64,000 nucleotides of DNA from Guyanagaster necrorhizus (taxonomy: Eukaryota; Basidiomycota; Agaricomycetes; Agaricales; Physalacriaceae), in NCBI RefSeq assembly GCF_019112545.1, contig NW_025064911.1:254762-318761 (forward strand). Direction: 5' to 3'. The stretch's first letter is position 1, and each line of letters begins with the position of its first letter. The notes under the pieces were generated by a model. That model made no database searches. It was not told where the DNA came from and worked only from the letters and a program-made list of their open reading frames with translations. Positions 11,808-23,312 of this stretch are shown here, piece by piece. The position numbers were made by a program, and so were the translations under genes.

Positions 11808-12171
11808 ACACGTAGTTTGATGAATTGGCTTGCGACTTCTATACATGCGGATTCTATATCATGTTGAGATGGTACTAAAATGAAAAGGGAACGTCCACTC
11901 ACATATCATAATGTAGCCATTAATGGTGTTTACTCGCACCGCAATAATTACCGATGACACTAGTCACAGACATCAAGGTGTCGCACCGATAAGTTGTTGT
12001 AAGTTCCTGTACTTTTGACAGCGCTGCATCAACTACACAACAGAGCTGACGTGGAAAGATTCAGAGTGATGTTGTCAGGGGAACTATGTTCGCACAACAA
12101 AATATAAGACCAATACCTGTAATACCATATATTTTGGAGAATTTGATCATCGCCCATTACGCGGTTGTTAA
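11808..12171. other. Intergenic, no gene seen
   Basis: This 364 bp between two tandem same-strand genes is AT-rich. No coding or RNA structure is recognised. Confidence 0.5.
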
Positions 12172-13389
12172 ATGGCAAGGCCGACATCCTCGTCGACCGC
12201 AACCTCGAGAGCAATTACGAGATCAAATACCAACCACCCCATGCTGGAGCTAAAGGGATATGACGAGTGGGATTTCATCGATAGATATGCTCGAGGTTCC
12301 GAGGTACGCCCAGGATCATTTCAGGGAACGGGACTTGTTGATAGTGTCGTCTAGGGTTTGGAAAGCGGGTCGTCAGAATGGACTTTGACACAAGCGACTG
12401 ATCAAGCCCAATATCCATTCTCAGTGTCATCGAGTACCAACTCAGTCGATAACCGACTTGACGATTCTGAGGTGAAAGTCAATCACCGATGTTCGGATAG
12501 AGTCACCCAGTGCGTCAATGCCGAGACAGAGGCACCTAACTCTCCACCGACACTCTTGCTGAAGCTAAGGCGAAAAAGGGCCCTGAAGGAAAGATCCATG
12601 AGTCTTTCAGGAGGGGAACAGTACGAGGAGCAGGGGCAAAAGAATAGTCGCCGTTGGTCAAAAATCTGGCTGCGGCTCTCTCGACAGCCTACAGAACGTA
12701 ACAAGCAATCAAAGAAGTCAGGAGAAGATGTGGCGGAGGGCACTTCAATGGGAGAGCAGGTATCAACAGCAGGGTTCAATCAAAGCCGGTGGAAATCGAT
12801 ACTGCGGACCAGGCATAGACCCAGCACCAGCCTCCCAGAGTTTCGGTCGTTGTACGAGATTAAACCTTTCTCGACGCAGAGTATGAATCATACTAGGTCC
12901 AATTCAGAACGACCACCCATTCCCAAACGGCCAGCAGAAGAAAAGTCTTGGGATTTCCTAGACACGATGCCACCATCACCATTATTCCATCGACGGCCAA
13001 TATACAGCGTCCCCAGACTATCATCCGTCCCAAGTCTACCGTTGTCAACATCTATGTCCTCCTATCCAGGTTCGTCAGTGTCGCATCCGAGTCTACCCCT
13101 TCCATCACAACCTAGAGAATCGCCACAACCATCACATAGACGGCAAACGAGCGAGCGAGACCGCGAGAGATATCAAGATGTGACGACGAAGGTCCTAAGC
13201 AAGGAATCATCTGCGCATTATCTGCCACAAGAACGCGCATTGAGCCTTCGGAGTCGCAGTCGGGGACCCGCCCGCTCACCTGGCTCAGTGCGACCGACTA
13301 CTTCCATTCAGAGGGGTCGAGATGTTCCATTTCCTCTATCTCGCGCTGCTTCGTTGGGAAGAAAATCGGAAGTGGGCTCATATTTTTGA
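12172..13389 (+). CDS. Ser/Pro-rich protein with C-terminal RGRDVPFP
   Basis: Exons 12172-12303 and 12355-13389 are joined over a 51 nt intron (GTACGCCCAG to GTCGTCTAG), giving about 388 residues. The N-terminal exon ends in an aromatic/acidic motif, LELKGYDEWDFIDRYARGSE, the only part likely to fold. The rest is Ser/Pro/Arg-rich with several SP and RxxS sites. The C-terminus reads IQRGRDVPFPLSRAASLGRK and stops soon after. It lies 360 bp downstream of, and on the same strand as, the other PFP-motif gene at 10392, which suggests an old tandem duplication, although the low-complexity bodies no longer align obviously. Function unknown. The intron is well supported by exact phase and by a stop that would otherwise interrupt the frame at 12352. 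Confidence 0.7.
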
Positions 13390-14336
13390 CGAGGCAGGAT
13401 TACGAAGGATTTGACATAATGGACATTTGGAGGAAAGCGCCCCCACGTGACCGTCTATTTTGGACGCGTATAAAATTTCAGTCTCCGGAAGATATAAAAT
13501 TACAACTTTATGTAGTATTAATACCTCTCACAGCCAGTGCATCCCACAAAGCTCACTTGGATCTTGGCCGACGACGAATCTATGACCCGTTCGCGCCTTC
13601 GCTCATCGCTCCCTTCTTTCTGTGTGGTTCAGCCAATATTACAGTCTTACCAAGCACGCGGGACGACAAACGTAGAAGCGAAAGATTTTCGGAACAGAAA
13701 CAGAATGGCTCAGGAAACGGCGCGTTTCCAAGGGCGAAAGGCTATACAAAACTCCCTCGAAGAGCTAGAAAAAAAGGCTTTCAGGGTATGTCTCTTTCTC
13801 GCCGGAAATTGAGTTCGAGGATCTGGATGACCATAAGTTAAAAATACTTCCGTCTCAAGTATCGTCAGGCAGGAGATCATTTGCATCTACTTGGAAGATA
13901 TCTGAAACGAAGACAGTGGTTTTTTGAATTGTAGATACAAGCTAACACGTTTCAGTGCGAAGTTGTTGCCTTCGACAGATTCCTTTCATTATCCCATCAA
14001 CATCCTCCATCAAGGACAGATTTGTTCATTGCTTTGCTACAGACACATATACCTATGTGCAGATAATAATAATATATAACATGAGTGGAAATCCAAGGGA
14101 GATCACTAGGCAGAATAATAGATAGACTGTAATAAATATCCCGAAGCAAAAATAAGCAATACACAAGCAGAGATAAGGCACGTAGGTATTACGATGATAT
14201 AAGGATATAAACGTCTCATTAGTAGATCTAGGGTAGTATTAAAGAAAATCATAATTCCCAGTCGCGATGTCGAGCTACCTGAAGGTGAAACATCAGCCAT
14301 CTCAACGACAGAAAAAGTTAAAAAGAACTCACTGCT
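13390..14336 (+). other. Mostly intergenic, possible small gene at 13640-14062
   Basis: An acceptor-like ATATTACAG at 13638-13646 precedes an open frame rich in charged residues (NVEAKDFRNRNRMAQETARF, then a Leu/Glu/Lys helix) that runs to a donor (AGG|GTATGT) near 13791. A good acceptor (ACGTTTCAG) near 13955 would join CEVVAFDRFLSLSHQHPP and stop by about 14065. This could be a small helical protein, but no start exon is clear and I recognise no family. The remainder to 14336 is AT-rich 3' flank of the Ste12 gene. Confidence 0.25.
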
Positions 14337-17300
14337 CTACATCGTACTCACATGTTGCGGATGCGCATACTGATATCCCTCCTGCGTCGTGTACTGCTGT
14401 TGCTGGTCCACCATAAACATCCCATGCTTGTCAAATGGCGCCGGAACTGTCGCCGCATGTGTAGGCTGGTACGTCGTTTGCGGTAAGTCTGTCACATATG
14501 CAGCAGGACTATCGGTTATGCCCCCGCCAAACTGCGCTGGCGACTCTGTCCGATATATGTCGGCCCCATACGCGGACCCGTGATGCAGAGACAACGATGA
14601 GCCAGGCCGTGATGAAGACCCCGTCGAATCCGAACGCATCATCTGCCGCATCTGCTCTTCAACACCGTAGCCTGACGAAGCCCGACTGGAACTGCGTCGC
14701 GTCAACCCGCTGCTGCCCGGTAAGCCGACAGGATACACAGAAGGGCTGGACTGTGCTGAAGAGTACCCTGTGTGCGCGTATGGATGATATCCTCGAGGAG
14801 CAGGAGACTCGCCGGAAGCCGTTCCAGGGCGTCGAACAGGCCCCGTGCTATCGCCACTCCCATTCCTCATTATCGAGGGTGTCATACTTCTGTGTCGCCG
14901 TACGGCACCTGTGCTGCTATCCATAACACCTGGAGGGTATAATGCCGACTGGTCGAAGGCTTGCTTGTGCGACGGTGCACTCATGCTGACATACGGTCCG
15001 TCGTCCCCATAAACACTTCCGCTTCCAGATGACGAAATCGATGGTGGTCGGCCATAGACATCGATGGGTGCACTTGCAGGTGCCCAAGGTTCTCCCGTTG
15101 AAGGGCCGCCTGAACCTGATGACACATATCCAGATGCATAATACTCCCCAGCTGTTCCTGCTTGCGCCTGTTGCTGCGGGTACGGTCGACTGCCTTGATA
15201 GTCGTAAATGGTATCGGGTCCAACAACCAGTCCCTCTTCGTCCCCCTGAACTTCCCTCACGTCACCCGAAACCTCCATCTCGCACATTTCCACATTCAGC
15301 CCGTAGTTGGTCATATCGCCGCTTGGTGGGTTGCCAGCCGCTGCTGCCCAATCGCCGTCCGCCCCACTTGTGCCCATGCCCATACCCATGCCGAGAGGGC
15401 CGTACATCCCCAAGCCAACGCCAATTCCTCCCTGGCGCGAGCCGAACTCCTCCTCCGGCCCGCTTTCTTCCCCATCACTATGTATCCATTCAACCCATTC
15501 TCCGCCCTGATTCGACCAATCACCGCTACCACCCGATGGGCCGGAAGTAGAGACATTCCACTGCCCGTCGCCCTGGGATCCAGACCCGTCAGCACGACCG
15601 TGGACTCTTAGGTGTTGCCCGAGGTTATCGCTTCGACTAAACCTCTTCCCGCACTTGTCGCAAACAAACGGCCTCTCCATTGTATGCGTCCGCAAATGCC
15701 GCTTCAGATGTTCCATTCGCTTGAACATTCTTCCACAGCTCAATAGCGGACAGACGAACACCTTGGTCTTTGGGCCGGAGGTGGTTGCTGTGGAGTCGGT
15801 CATCTCGACGTTCGGAGAAGTTTGGAAGGTCCCAAAAGCATCGTAAGACGATGCCGGGTACGATGTAGACCCCGAACTGGTTGACATAGGCGGCGTGGTA
15901 ATATTCATCCCGGCACCAACACCTCCTCCGCTGACTAACCGACCCTCGACGTAGACGCCAACATCCCGTATGTCGACTTTCGGCAATGAAGATACCGAAG
16001 GTGCTGCAGTCGTTCCTAGTTCCCCCCGAGCTTGCTTTATGAACATGTCGGCGGCGCTGACGGACTCGCGCTTGACGTGAACACCACCAGACATCGGATC
16101 ATCATGGCCTAACTCGGTTGGATACCCAGTACGGCCTCTCTCTGTTTCCAGCCCCAGTGCAGAGGGACCATGGTTACCCTTCTTCCGCCGTTGTTTGTAA
16201 GTGGGACTGCCCTCGAATAGAGAGAACATCGAGAAGAACGGTGATTGCGAGGCGCGACTAGACGATGAAGGTCCCTCCTCACCGTCGAAGTCGCTCTCTT
16301 CGGATCCACTGACGGCAGCTGCACCAGAACCAAGGACACCCTCTTCCTCCAGCCGTCTGACGTTCCATTCAAGCTCGCCTTCACCATCTCGCATCGATAC
16401 ACCTCCCATTCCTCGCGTTAGAGAGCCGCTTACACTTCGACTAGACCTACTGGTGGTAGAAGCATTCCGGCCGCCTGATCCTGCATTTTTGGAGCCAGTG
16501 AATTGCTCGTAAAGGCTGCGCTTCTTGTCATATACAAAGCTCATGGCAGGTTCCCCTGTTATAGTAGTGGTAGATTCCATGCCCATTTTTTCTCGTTTTA
16601 GGTCGCGCTCGAGGGCATCAAGGAATAACCGGTCATGCGGGACAGAGAACCTAAAGAATTAGTAAATAATAAGTTGAAGGTACTTGGCAAAAGTCAAACA
16701 CACCAGTAGAAGACTTTTTGCTTCTTTTGCGTGCGAATGCATTGATACTTGAAGAGAAGATCAAGGAAGGGCGACTTAAGCACAGAATTTCATTAATCAA
16801 AGTAAAGAGTGAAATAAGGCGACGACACACCTTTGGTTCCTCCAGACAAGCGTCCACACCAGGCTTGAGATTCCGGAGATCACTGAAGACGCCCTCCTCA
16901 AATTTCTTCAAATTTCGTACTGGGCGACCAAAGGCCTCAAATCTAACAGATAGTCAGCCTAGTCCTATAATAGTGGCGGATGGTTACGGTACCTGAACAC
17001 CAGTGCTCTGACGATGTCCGTGCCCGTTATGTGGTAAAGGCCATTCCACAGTACACAAGTCACGAATTCCTGACTCGGAAGAAGGAATCGGTTCAGTGCC
17101 GGGTTTGCTGGGTCGGGTAAGTATGATGATGCTGAAGATCCAGCTGCATTGCTGCTCTTCTCCCACCCGCTCGGGGCCGTCGCAAGAAAGAACTTGAGTC
17201 TGTCGAGATGAGCAAGGCGATCTTGCTCCTGCTGGTTGAGTGGCCTTGAGAGACCTCTGCTCAGCCCTGGCGTCGAAGTCGTGTAGTCGTTGGTGCTCGT

Positions 17301-17459
17301 TTGTTCGTTATCGTCGTTGCTCTCGGCGTGGTTGTCGAGCAACCACATCGCATGTCGCTGGGCGTTCCCTGGCCGTGCCGTATGTTCTGAAGGGTCATGT
17401 TCATGAGGGACAGTGGGCTGAAGGGATAGTTTGTAACCGCTGGTGTGGTTGGCGTCCAT
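14337..17459 (-). CDS. STE12: Ste12-like transcription factor (STE domain + two C2H2 fingers)
   Basis: Four exons (17459-16993, 16942-16831, 16774-16704, 16650-14337) join in phase to 987 residues. The STE homeodomain-like DNA-binding domain spans about residues 95-215: [75 protein letters not shown] and [17 protein letters not shown]. Two C2H2 fingers lie at about 515-575 ([23 protein letters not shown] and [20 protein letters not shown]), as in filamentous fungi and basidiomycetes but not yeast. Gly/Ser-rich linkers and a Gln-rich C-terminus follow. In fungi Ste12 is the end point of the pheromone/filamentation MAPK cascade and controls mating, invasion and fruiting. Every exon join is confirmed by family alignment. 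Many long antisense frames overlap the last exon because of its GC-rich codons. Confidence 0.95.
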
Positions 17460-19672
17460 TAGGGGACGGAGAACGGGGAAGAGGAGAAATTAAAGTAACC
17501 CAAGCTACCGTGCGAAAGTAACGGATCAGCTTCCAGTTTCCGGTCCGGTTTGGTTCGTCTGTACCGCTTTCAGGTCGACTGTTTTCAAATTCATTCTTTG
17601 GCATTCCCCCAAATCACAGTAAATATTTCATTTCAACCATTCAATTGACGTATGTATTGTAGGCAGCATGAACGACCGTGCAATCCCTGCTTTCTGGCTG
17701 GAGACCCTTTCTATTATTGAATGTACACGATCGTGACGCATTTTTACCTTTCATTCATCTACTGAAAAGAAGCCTCGAGGATTGACTGAACGCGTCAAGT
17801 GGCGCATCATAATAAATAGGTTCTAATTTGCAAGATACACCGTTCGGCAAAAACAGGAAGGGGGCCTGCACAGGAACAGCTATCTCAATATATCCTGTCA
17901 TGATAATTAATACTGAGCGAAAATCTTACACAGAGTTAGCTACCGTTGCTTTGCTCGTAGTCATTTCAAGGCGTTCAACGTGATAGGCATGATGTACGAA
18001 CAGTCGGAATACATCGTGCATCTAAGCCAAAATATTAGAAAATCGATAGAAGAGGTCGAGAAGACGTACGCCACAAGAGATCCCGGGAATGATGTTTGTA
18101 CCTCGTGCATGCAACCGGCTCCATTGCCGCGTACGGGACCGAATGTGGCATCTGGCTTTTCGCAAGCCTTCATGAAGGACGGTAATATTTACTACGCACG
18201 TCGGGATGCGAGTATCCACCCTTTGAATTCTACTTGATGAGTTAATGGACGCATACATCTGGTTTGGGAAGCACGCATTTGGTTCGCTCCCGGGTACCGC
18301 GTGTTCCGTCAAATCCCTGAGTAACGAGCAATCAAGTAAAGGAGTATAGATGACTGGGTCTTAAAGACTCCTGACCATTGTACTAGTCATTGTTGAGATA
18401 CAGACCGATTCTACATTCGCCTCATCAGCTCCACAGTGCAAGAATGGAGCCAACGGCATCCCGGAGCAAAGCGATACCATACCCGTTGTGGTAAAGAGGC
18501 CATTCACGAAATATTCGAGGACCTCGGAATTAGGCGCTAAGCTCACATCAGTCGGACGACCTTCGCACGCTCTGGACGTTGCTAGTATTGTCCTCGACGA
18601 GAGGGCAAGCATGCCTTTCGGTAGCCGAAAACCTCGTGGCTGTGTGATCAATCAGGCCTTCAGGACCGACCAGCTCGATTCGCCTAGAGGTGGCGCCAAC
18701 AGTACGGATCATAATTTTGTGCGTGGACCGGACCTCGTTGCATCACGCTTAACCTAGAGTGAAAAAGTTCCCCGCCATCAAGCCACAACTAAGGAGGAGT
18801 CGAGAAAAACGGAATGAAAAATGGCGTTCCGCCATGAACGGAGGAATATCTAATCCCCAGGTGGGACAAAGAATTAAGCAGCAACATTACTCTGTTCTCA
18901 GGGTCCGGACGCTGTGCGCGAATCCACGAGTCAAGAGGCGATGCTGCCAGGCTGGCAGCATCTCGTCAAATGGTGATGCGGTGCCGGATCAATGATGGGG
19001 TTTTCGATTGTGTTTGAGAGGGGATACACAAGCACCTCCCCTTCTGCCACGAGGAAAAAAGATGATTTAGTATGTCAACGACAACCTATGGAGAACTCCG
19101 ACATCAACAACAGAAGATTTTAAAAGCATAATGTGCAGAAATGACCCGTCATTCAAGTCCAGGCTCAAGACTGAGCTGGGTCGCACCCACAAAGATAGAC
19201 GCCCAGGTTGTCCGGGTAACATGAAAACCGTTGAATATTGATGATAGTCAATCTCTGTCCCGGATCCGCTTTCGTCGAAGAAGCATTGAAAGGCAGATCT
19301 TGTCGCAGGCAGTGCAAGGATCAGGTTGGCAGCAGAAGGAGGGACACACAACTTAGGCGCATCTCAATCCATTACTATTGAGAGTGTGGCGCTAGTACAG
19401 TGATGGGATGCTCTGTTCGTCTCTTTAGCGCCTTCGGAGTAGGGTAACAAGCACAGCACGCACCAAATACTAATCTCATCGCAATGTCCGCCAATGCGGA
19501 TTGTACCAAGGGACTAGGGACAACGAATGAATGACCCGAACGGGACGCAAAGCCAGACGCAAGGAATACGTACATTTCAGTACACATCTATCATAACCTG
19601 TGCAGAGGGTCAATTTCAATTGCCACAATCATAGAAAGATGGACCAACCAAAATCGAGAAACATTCAGCCCG
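17460..19672. other. 2.2 kb without a recognised gene
   Basis: Several overlapping frames of 60-96 codons lie on both strands, for example 18361-18651 (-), 17961-18312 (-) and 17980-18237 (+). Some minus-strand pieces are Cys-containing (ACEKPDATFGPVRGNGAGC, VSLCSGMPLAPFLHCGADE) and would splice plausibly at 18154-18182 (about 29 nt, short). I cannot assemble a convincing gene or name a family. It may hold a lineage-specific small secreted protein gene or gene relics. Confidence 0.35.
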
Positions 19673-20188
19673 TCACCCTCCTTTCCTCTTCTTTGGCTTT
19701 TTCTTTTTCACCCCGCCTCCACTAGCTGATGGCGTTGGAATAGCACCCGATGGTGATATCGCAGGCGCCGCAGCAGTTTCAGCGTGCGAAACTTTTTCTC
19801 CGACGTACGATGACAATTGCGTAGGCGTCGATTCCACAACCGTTCGTCGGTTCTGCATCTTTTCCATCAACGACAGATTCAAAGTTTCGAATCTGTTGAG
19901 GAATATGGAGGAATACGTTTTGAATTTGATACACTGGTGGTAAACGTGGCACATCAGACAAGTGTTGATGGACTTGAAAAGTCGAACATGCGTACGCTCG
20001 TATTATCCGTTATTTTTAACACGAGTTTTCCTTCGGATGCCTTCCACTTGACGCAGTACCGCGTCTGAGAAAATGAGGTCATCAGTATAAGATCCGACGG
20101 AATAAGTACGACGCACATTCACAGGAGATTTTGCATACAGAGCTTCGGCTGCATCTTGATATTCCTGCCAGGACTGAATGTACACCAT
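19673..20188 (-). CDS. SRP9: Signal recognition particle 9 kDa subunit (SRP9)
   Basis: SRP9 pairs with SRP14 to bind the Alu domain of SRP RNA and arrest elongation during ER targeting. Three exons give 133 residues. Exon 1 is MVYIQSWQEYQDAAEALYAK-SPVN. Exon 2, after an intron ending ATTTTCTCAG, is TRYCVKWKASEGKLVLKITD-NTS. Exon 3, after an intron ending TTACCACCAG, is CIKFKTYSSIFLNRFETLNL and onward. The fold positions (W-x-E-F-x-x-A-x-x-L-Y near the start, the RY-x-VKWR-like strand, and the CIKFKT strand) match SRP9 closely. The C-terminal tail of about 45 residues is longer than in animals and ends in a Lys-rich patch (KKKKPKKRKGG), as in other fungi, plausibly contacting RNA. The gene is divergent from the carrier gene at 20485, sharing a 296 bp promoter. 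Confidence 0.9.
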
Positions 20189-20484
20189 CGCACCATTCAG
20201 ACTGCGTCACCGTGCTTGACGAGGAAGGCAGAAGTAGAACAGAAAACACGTCACGCGTAACGATGACAAAGGACTGTTTCTAAATTAGTTTGTCACGGTC
20301 ACACCGGATATTGTCGATCCACGCGGTACGGTCCTCCGTCCTTACTTCTACTTTCTTTCTTCTTTCCTTGACAACGTTCAGGACCTGTTGTAGGCGCCCA
20401 TATTTTACGGCTCGTTAATATGTTGACGGAGCAGAAGAAGAAGGGTGAACAATCATTCTTATTCTATGGGTAGACTGACTAACC

Positions 20485-22233
20485 ATGCCGATAGCTCTAC
20501 CTTTCGCAGCGAATTTCGCTGCGGGGGCTATCGCAGGTGTATCAGAGATCTTGACCTTCTATCCCCTCGGTATGATACCTGTCTTTAAGCTACCTTTTTA
20601 TTCTAAGCTCATACAATCTATCTACAACTAGATGTCGTGAGTCATGACCCTATCTCTCCCCGTGTGGGGTAACTGCTTTCCTGATCGGCGGTGACAGGTT
20701 AAAACACGCATGCAGCTGGAAACTGGGAAGTCACAACATGGTTTGCTTGGAAGCTTCAAAAGCATTATTAAGGAGGAGGGGTGAGTCGTAGTGGTTGTTA
20801 GCACACGACTAACTAAACATTCGTTAGTTTCGGGAGGTTGTATAGAGGTCAATGCCCCTAACTTTATGCTCACCCTATGTGCCTAACGTTCCCCAAGGTT
20901 TGGTCCCACCTCTACTGCTTGAGGCTCCCAAGCGTGCAGTGAAATTGTGCGTTGCATTGCATGGGAAACTCTGGTTCTGTTGAAGCGTTCGCGGCTGACG
21001 CGTGTGAGAAACGGCCTGACGAGCTTAAAGCGTCCCTGAGCTTGTCTCGACAGCCATCCAGAGGCTTTCCGGTCTTTTCAACGCACTCTAACACCTTATT
21101 TACAGCGCAGCCAATGATTTCTGGGGCAAGACCTACCTAGGACTCACTGGGGAGACCAAAATGACACAACCTCTGTCGGTTTTAACCGGATGTAGCGCGG
21201 GTGCAACCGTATGTCTTTCCGACGCGTCATTTTGCACCATTAATCTCTCAGTCGATTGCCTATGCAGGAAAGTTTTGTCGTCGTACCTTTTGAGCTCGTC
21301 AAGATAAAGTACGAAGCGCGTTCAGGTGTTCCGATCAATGCTAAAATTGGAACAGGCTTCAGGATAAGACCAGCACATTCAAGGGTCCAATGGATGTCGT
21401 CTCCCAAATTATCAAGAAGGACGGTGTTTTAGGACTGTACGCTGGCATGGAGGCTACTTTCTGGAGGCAAGTTTCTCTCACGAAATCTGCCGGAGAACGT
21501 AGGAATGGAACGGAGTGCGGAATTTCATCCAAGGCGGTCCGATCTTGGACCGGACTGTTCTTTCCAAACTTCCGGGCTACCTAATCTCCTGCGGTCCGAT
21601 ACCGACTGACACGAGCACGCATTGATTTTCTAGACATCTTTATTGGAATGGTGGCTATTTCGGTTGTATCTTCCAGGTCCGGGCATTATTGCCCAAGGCC
21701 GAGGTTTGTCGTTTGTCTATGCCTTTCACTTGCGTTTGTTCAATGCCTTGCACAGAACCAACAATCTGAACTCATGAACAACTTCATCTCTGGTTCCATA
21801 GGAGGATTCGCTGGCACCGCATTAAACACCCCGTATGTTTTCCTTTTTCACCCGATACACCCACCCGCTCACCGTTCTTCCACCAGGTTCGACGTATAGC
21901 ATCTTCAAATTGGCTTCGGCTTCGCCTCATTAATATTGTTTATTTCTAGGTTGTAAAATCCCGTATTCAAGGTTCTGCCAAGGTTCCTGGTGTAACCCCC
22001 AAGTACAATTGGACATACCCCGCCTTGGTCACCATCTTCAGGGAAGAAGGTCCAGCAGCTCTGTACAAGGGTTTCGTTCCCAAGGTGCTCCGTTTGGCTC
22101 CCGGAGGAGGAGTTCTGCTGCTCGTCGTGGAGTTCACCCTTGGCATATTCAGACAAGGTGATGTTTGCTTTGATCTGGAATTCCAGTCTTTGACGATTAT
22201 CCCTTCCTAGCACTTGGGCCTCCATATATATAG
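20485..22233 (+). CDS. Mitochondrial 2-oxodicarboxylate carrier
   Basis: This inner-membrane carrier exchanges 2-oxoadipate and 2-oxoglutarate (yeast Odc1/Odc2, human SLC25A21), linking mitochondria to lysine metabolism. About ten exons join in phase. The three carrier repeats carry the signatures FYPLDVVKTRMQL, VPFELVKIKLQ and NTPFDVVKSRIQG. Each is followed by the matching G-x-x-x-LYxG segments (GRLYRGL, LGLYAGM, AALYKGF). The start MPIALPFAANFAAGAIAGVS and the end RQALGPPYI are family-typical. The last exon is 23 nt, after a CTTCCTAG acceptor. One intron, 21467-21633 (167 nt), uses a GC donor (AG|GCAAGT), which is rare but canonical in strength. Two exons are tiny, for example GFD near 21885-21895. 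No frame lesion was seen. The lysine pathway enzyme LKR/SDH is 33 kb away. Confidence 0.9.
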
Positions 22234-23312
22234 TATTAGGTGCAGCAGAGTAGAATGAGAAGATGATATCCACATTCAAATTTATTTGATTCGTCGCAGT
22301 GAATAGATTGTTCTATGAATATCTACGGGTACTAATCACGGTAGTTTGGAGGTGGCTTGTGGACACACAATGATGTATGGGAAGACGACACAGCCCATGG
22401 AAGTTGACTCTGTGGTTTGTGCGGGGAGGGGTGTCGTTAGTCGTGCGTATCCCCCTTCCGTGTAACCCCCGGGATTGCATACCACATCAAAGCGCACTGC
22501 GTGTGATTGATCTGGGCCTTTTCCACAAGGAGTAGCAGTTAACATGAAACTTCGGGCTTCTCTGTGGATCTGGGTACAAATTATAGGTCCTACGGATCAA
22601 CGACTACTGTAATGAAAGGCGATCCAACTTCTGCTTCTCCTACGCCGTGTTCCTAGTGACCCGCCGTCAAGGTGAAACAAACTCCAGTTAGATTGAGTTG
22701 CCACGAATATTAAAAGGCCGGCTCGGGTGGCGGTTTTTCATAAGGATCGGAGGATTTGTGAAGGTCGACGAAAGCTTCACAAATATCCCCTCGCTGTCGG
22801 AGTGTGTCTTTTTCCCAACGGCGCCTGTCAAGATTTCTAATTTGGGTGTACATAAAAAGACAACGCCGCCTTCATGACTGATGGCAGTTGACGCACCCCG
22901 CTCTTGCCATAACTGAAAACCCAGTGATATCACGATAAGAGTGTGGATGGTCATGGTTTGACTGATATGTAGACTATAACTCTCCTAACACATGAACATA
23001 CACGCAAAGAACAAAAGAGTGCTGGTGGTATTGGTATACAATGACAGTTGAGATGTTACCTATCAAAAACGAGATGGATGCGCTGCGAAACGAATGTATG
23101 TGGGGGGGAACGGGCAAAGCAGGTACCAGCTTGTCTGCCATAAGATGCATGGATATCGATGTGATGAAGAGCAGAGGGGGGGGGGAACCTAAAATACATG
23201 TAAAGTATGACGAAACCTCAAAAAACCACAATATCCCTACAGAAAATTCTGTGTTTGTTCTAGTCAGTCCATACATACGTAGAAACTAATGAAAGGGACG
23301 TACGATGACAGT
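22234..23312. other. Intergenic, no gene seen
   Basis: The 1.1 kb between convergent genes has frames under 100 codons on the minus strand (22688-22954, 22974-23276) with no family resemblance. A run of nine or more G lies at about 23176. No RNA structure is recognised. Confidence 0.45.

Noticed and set aside
15029..15611. Long plus-strand frames opposite the Ste12 last exon
   Set aside because: They are antisense shadows of GC-rich Ser/Gly codons. The minus strand has clear domains and splice-consistent exons.
17961..18312. Cys-rich minus frames as a hydrophobin or other known secreted family
   Set aside because: The Cys number and spacing do not match the hydrophobin pattern or another family I know, and no start exon was found.
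23170..23190. G-run near 23176 as a functional element
   Set aside because: It is a simple homopolymer in intergenic sequence with no associated structure.
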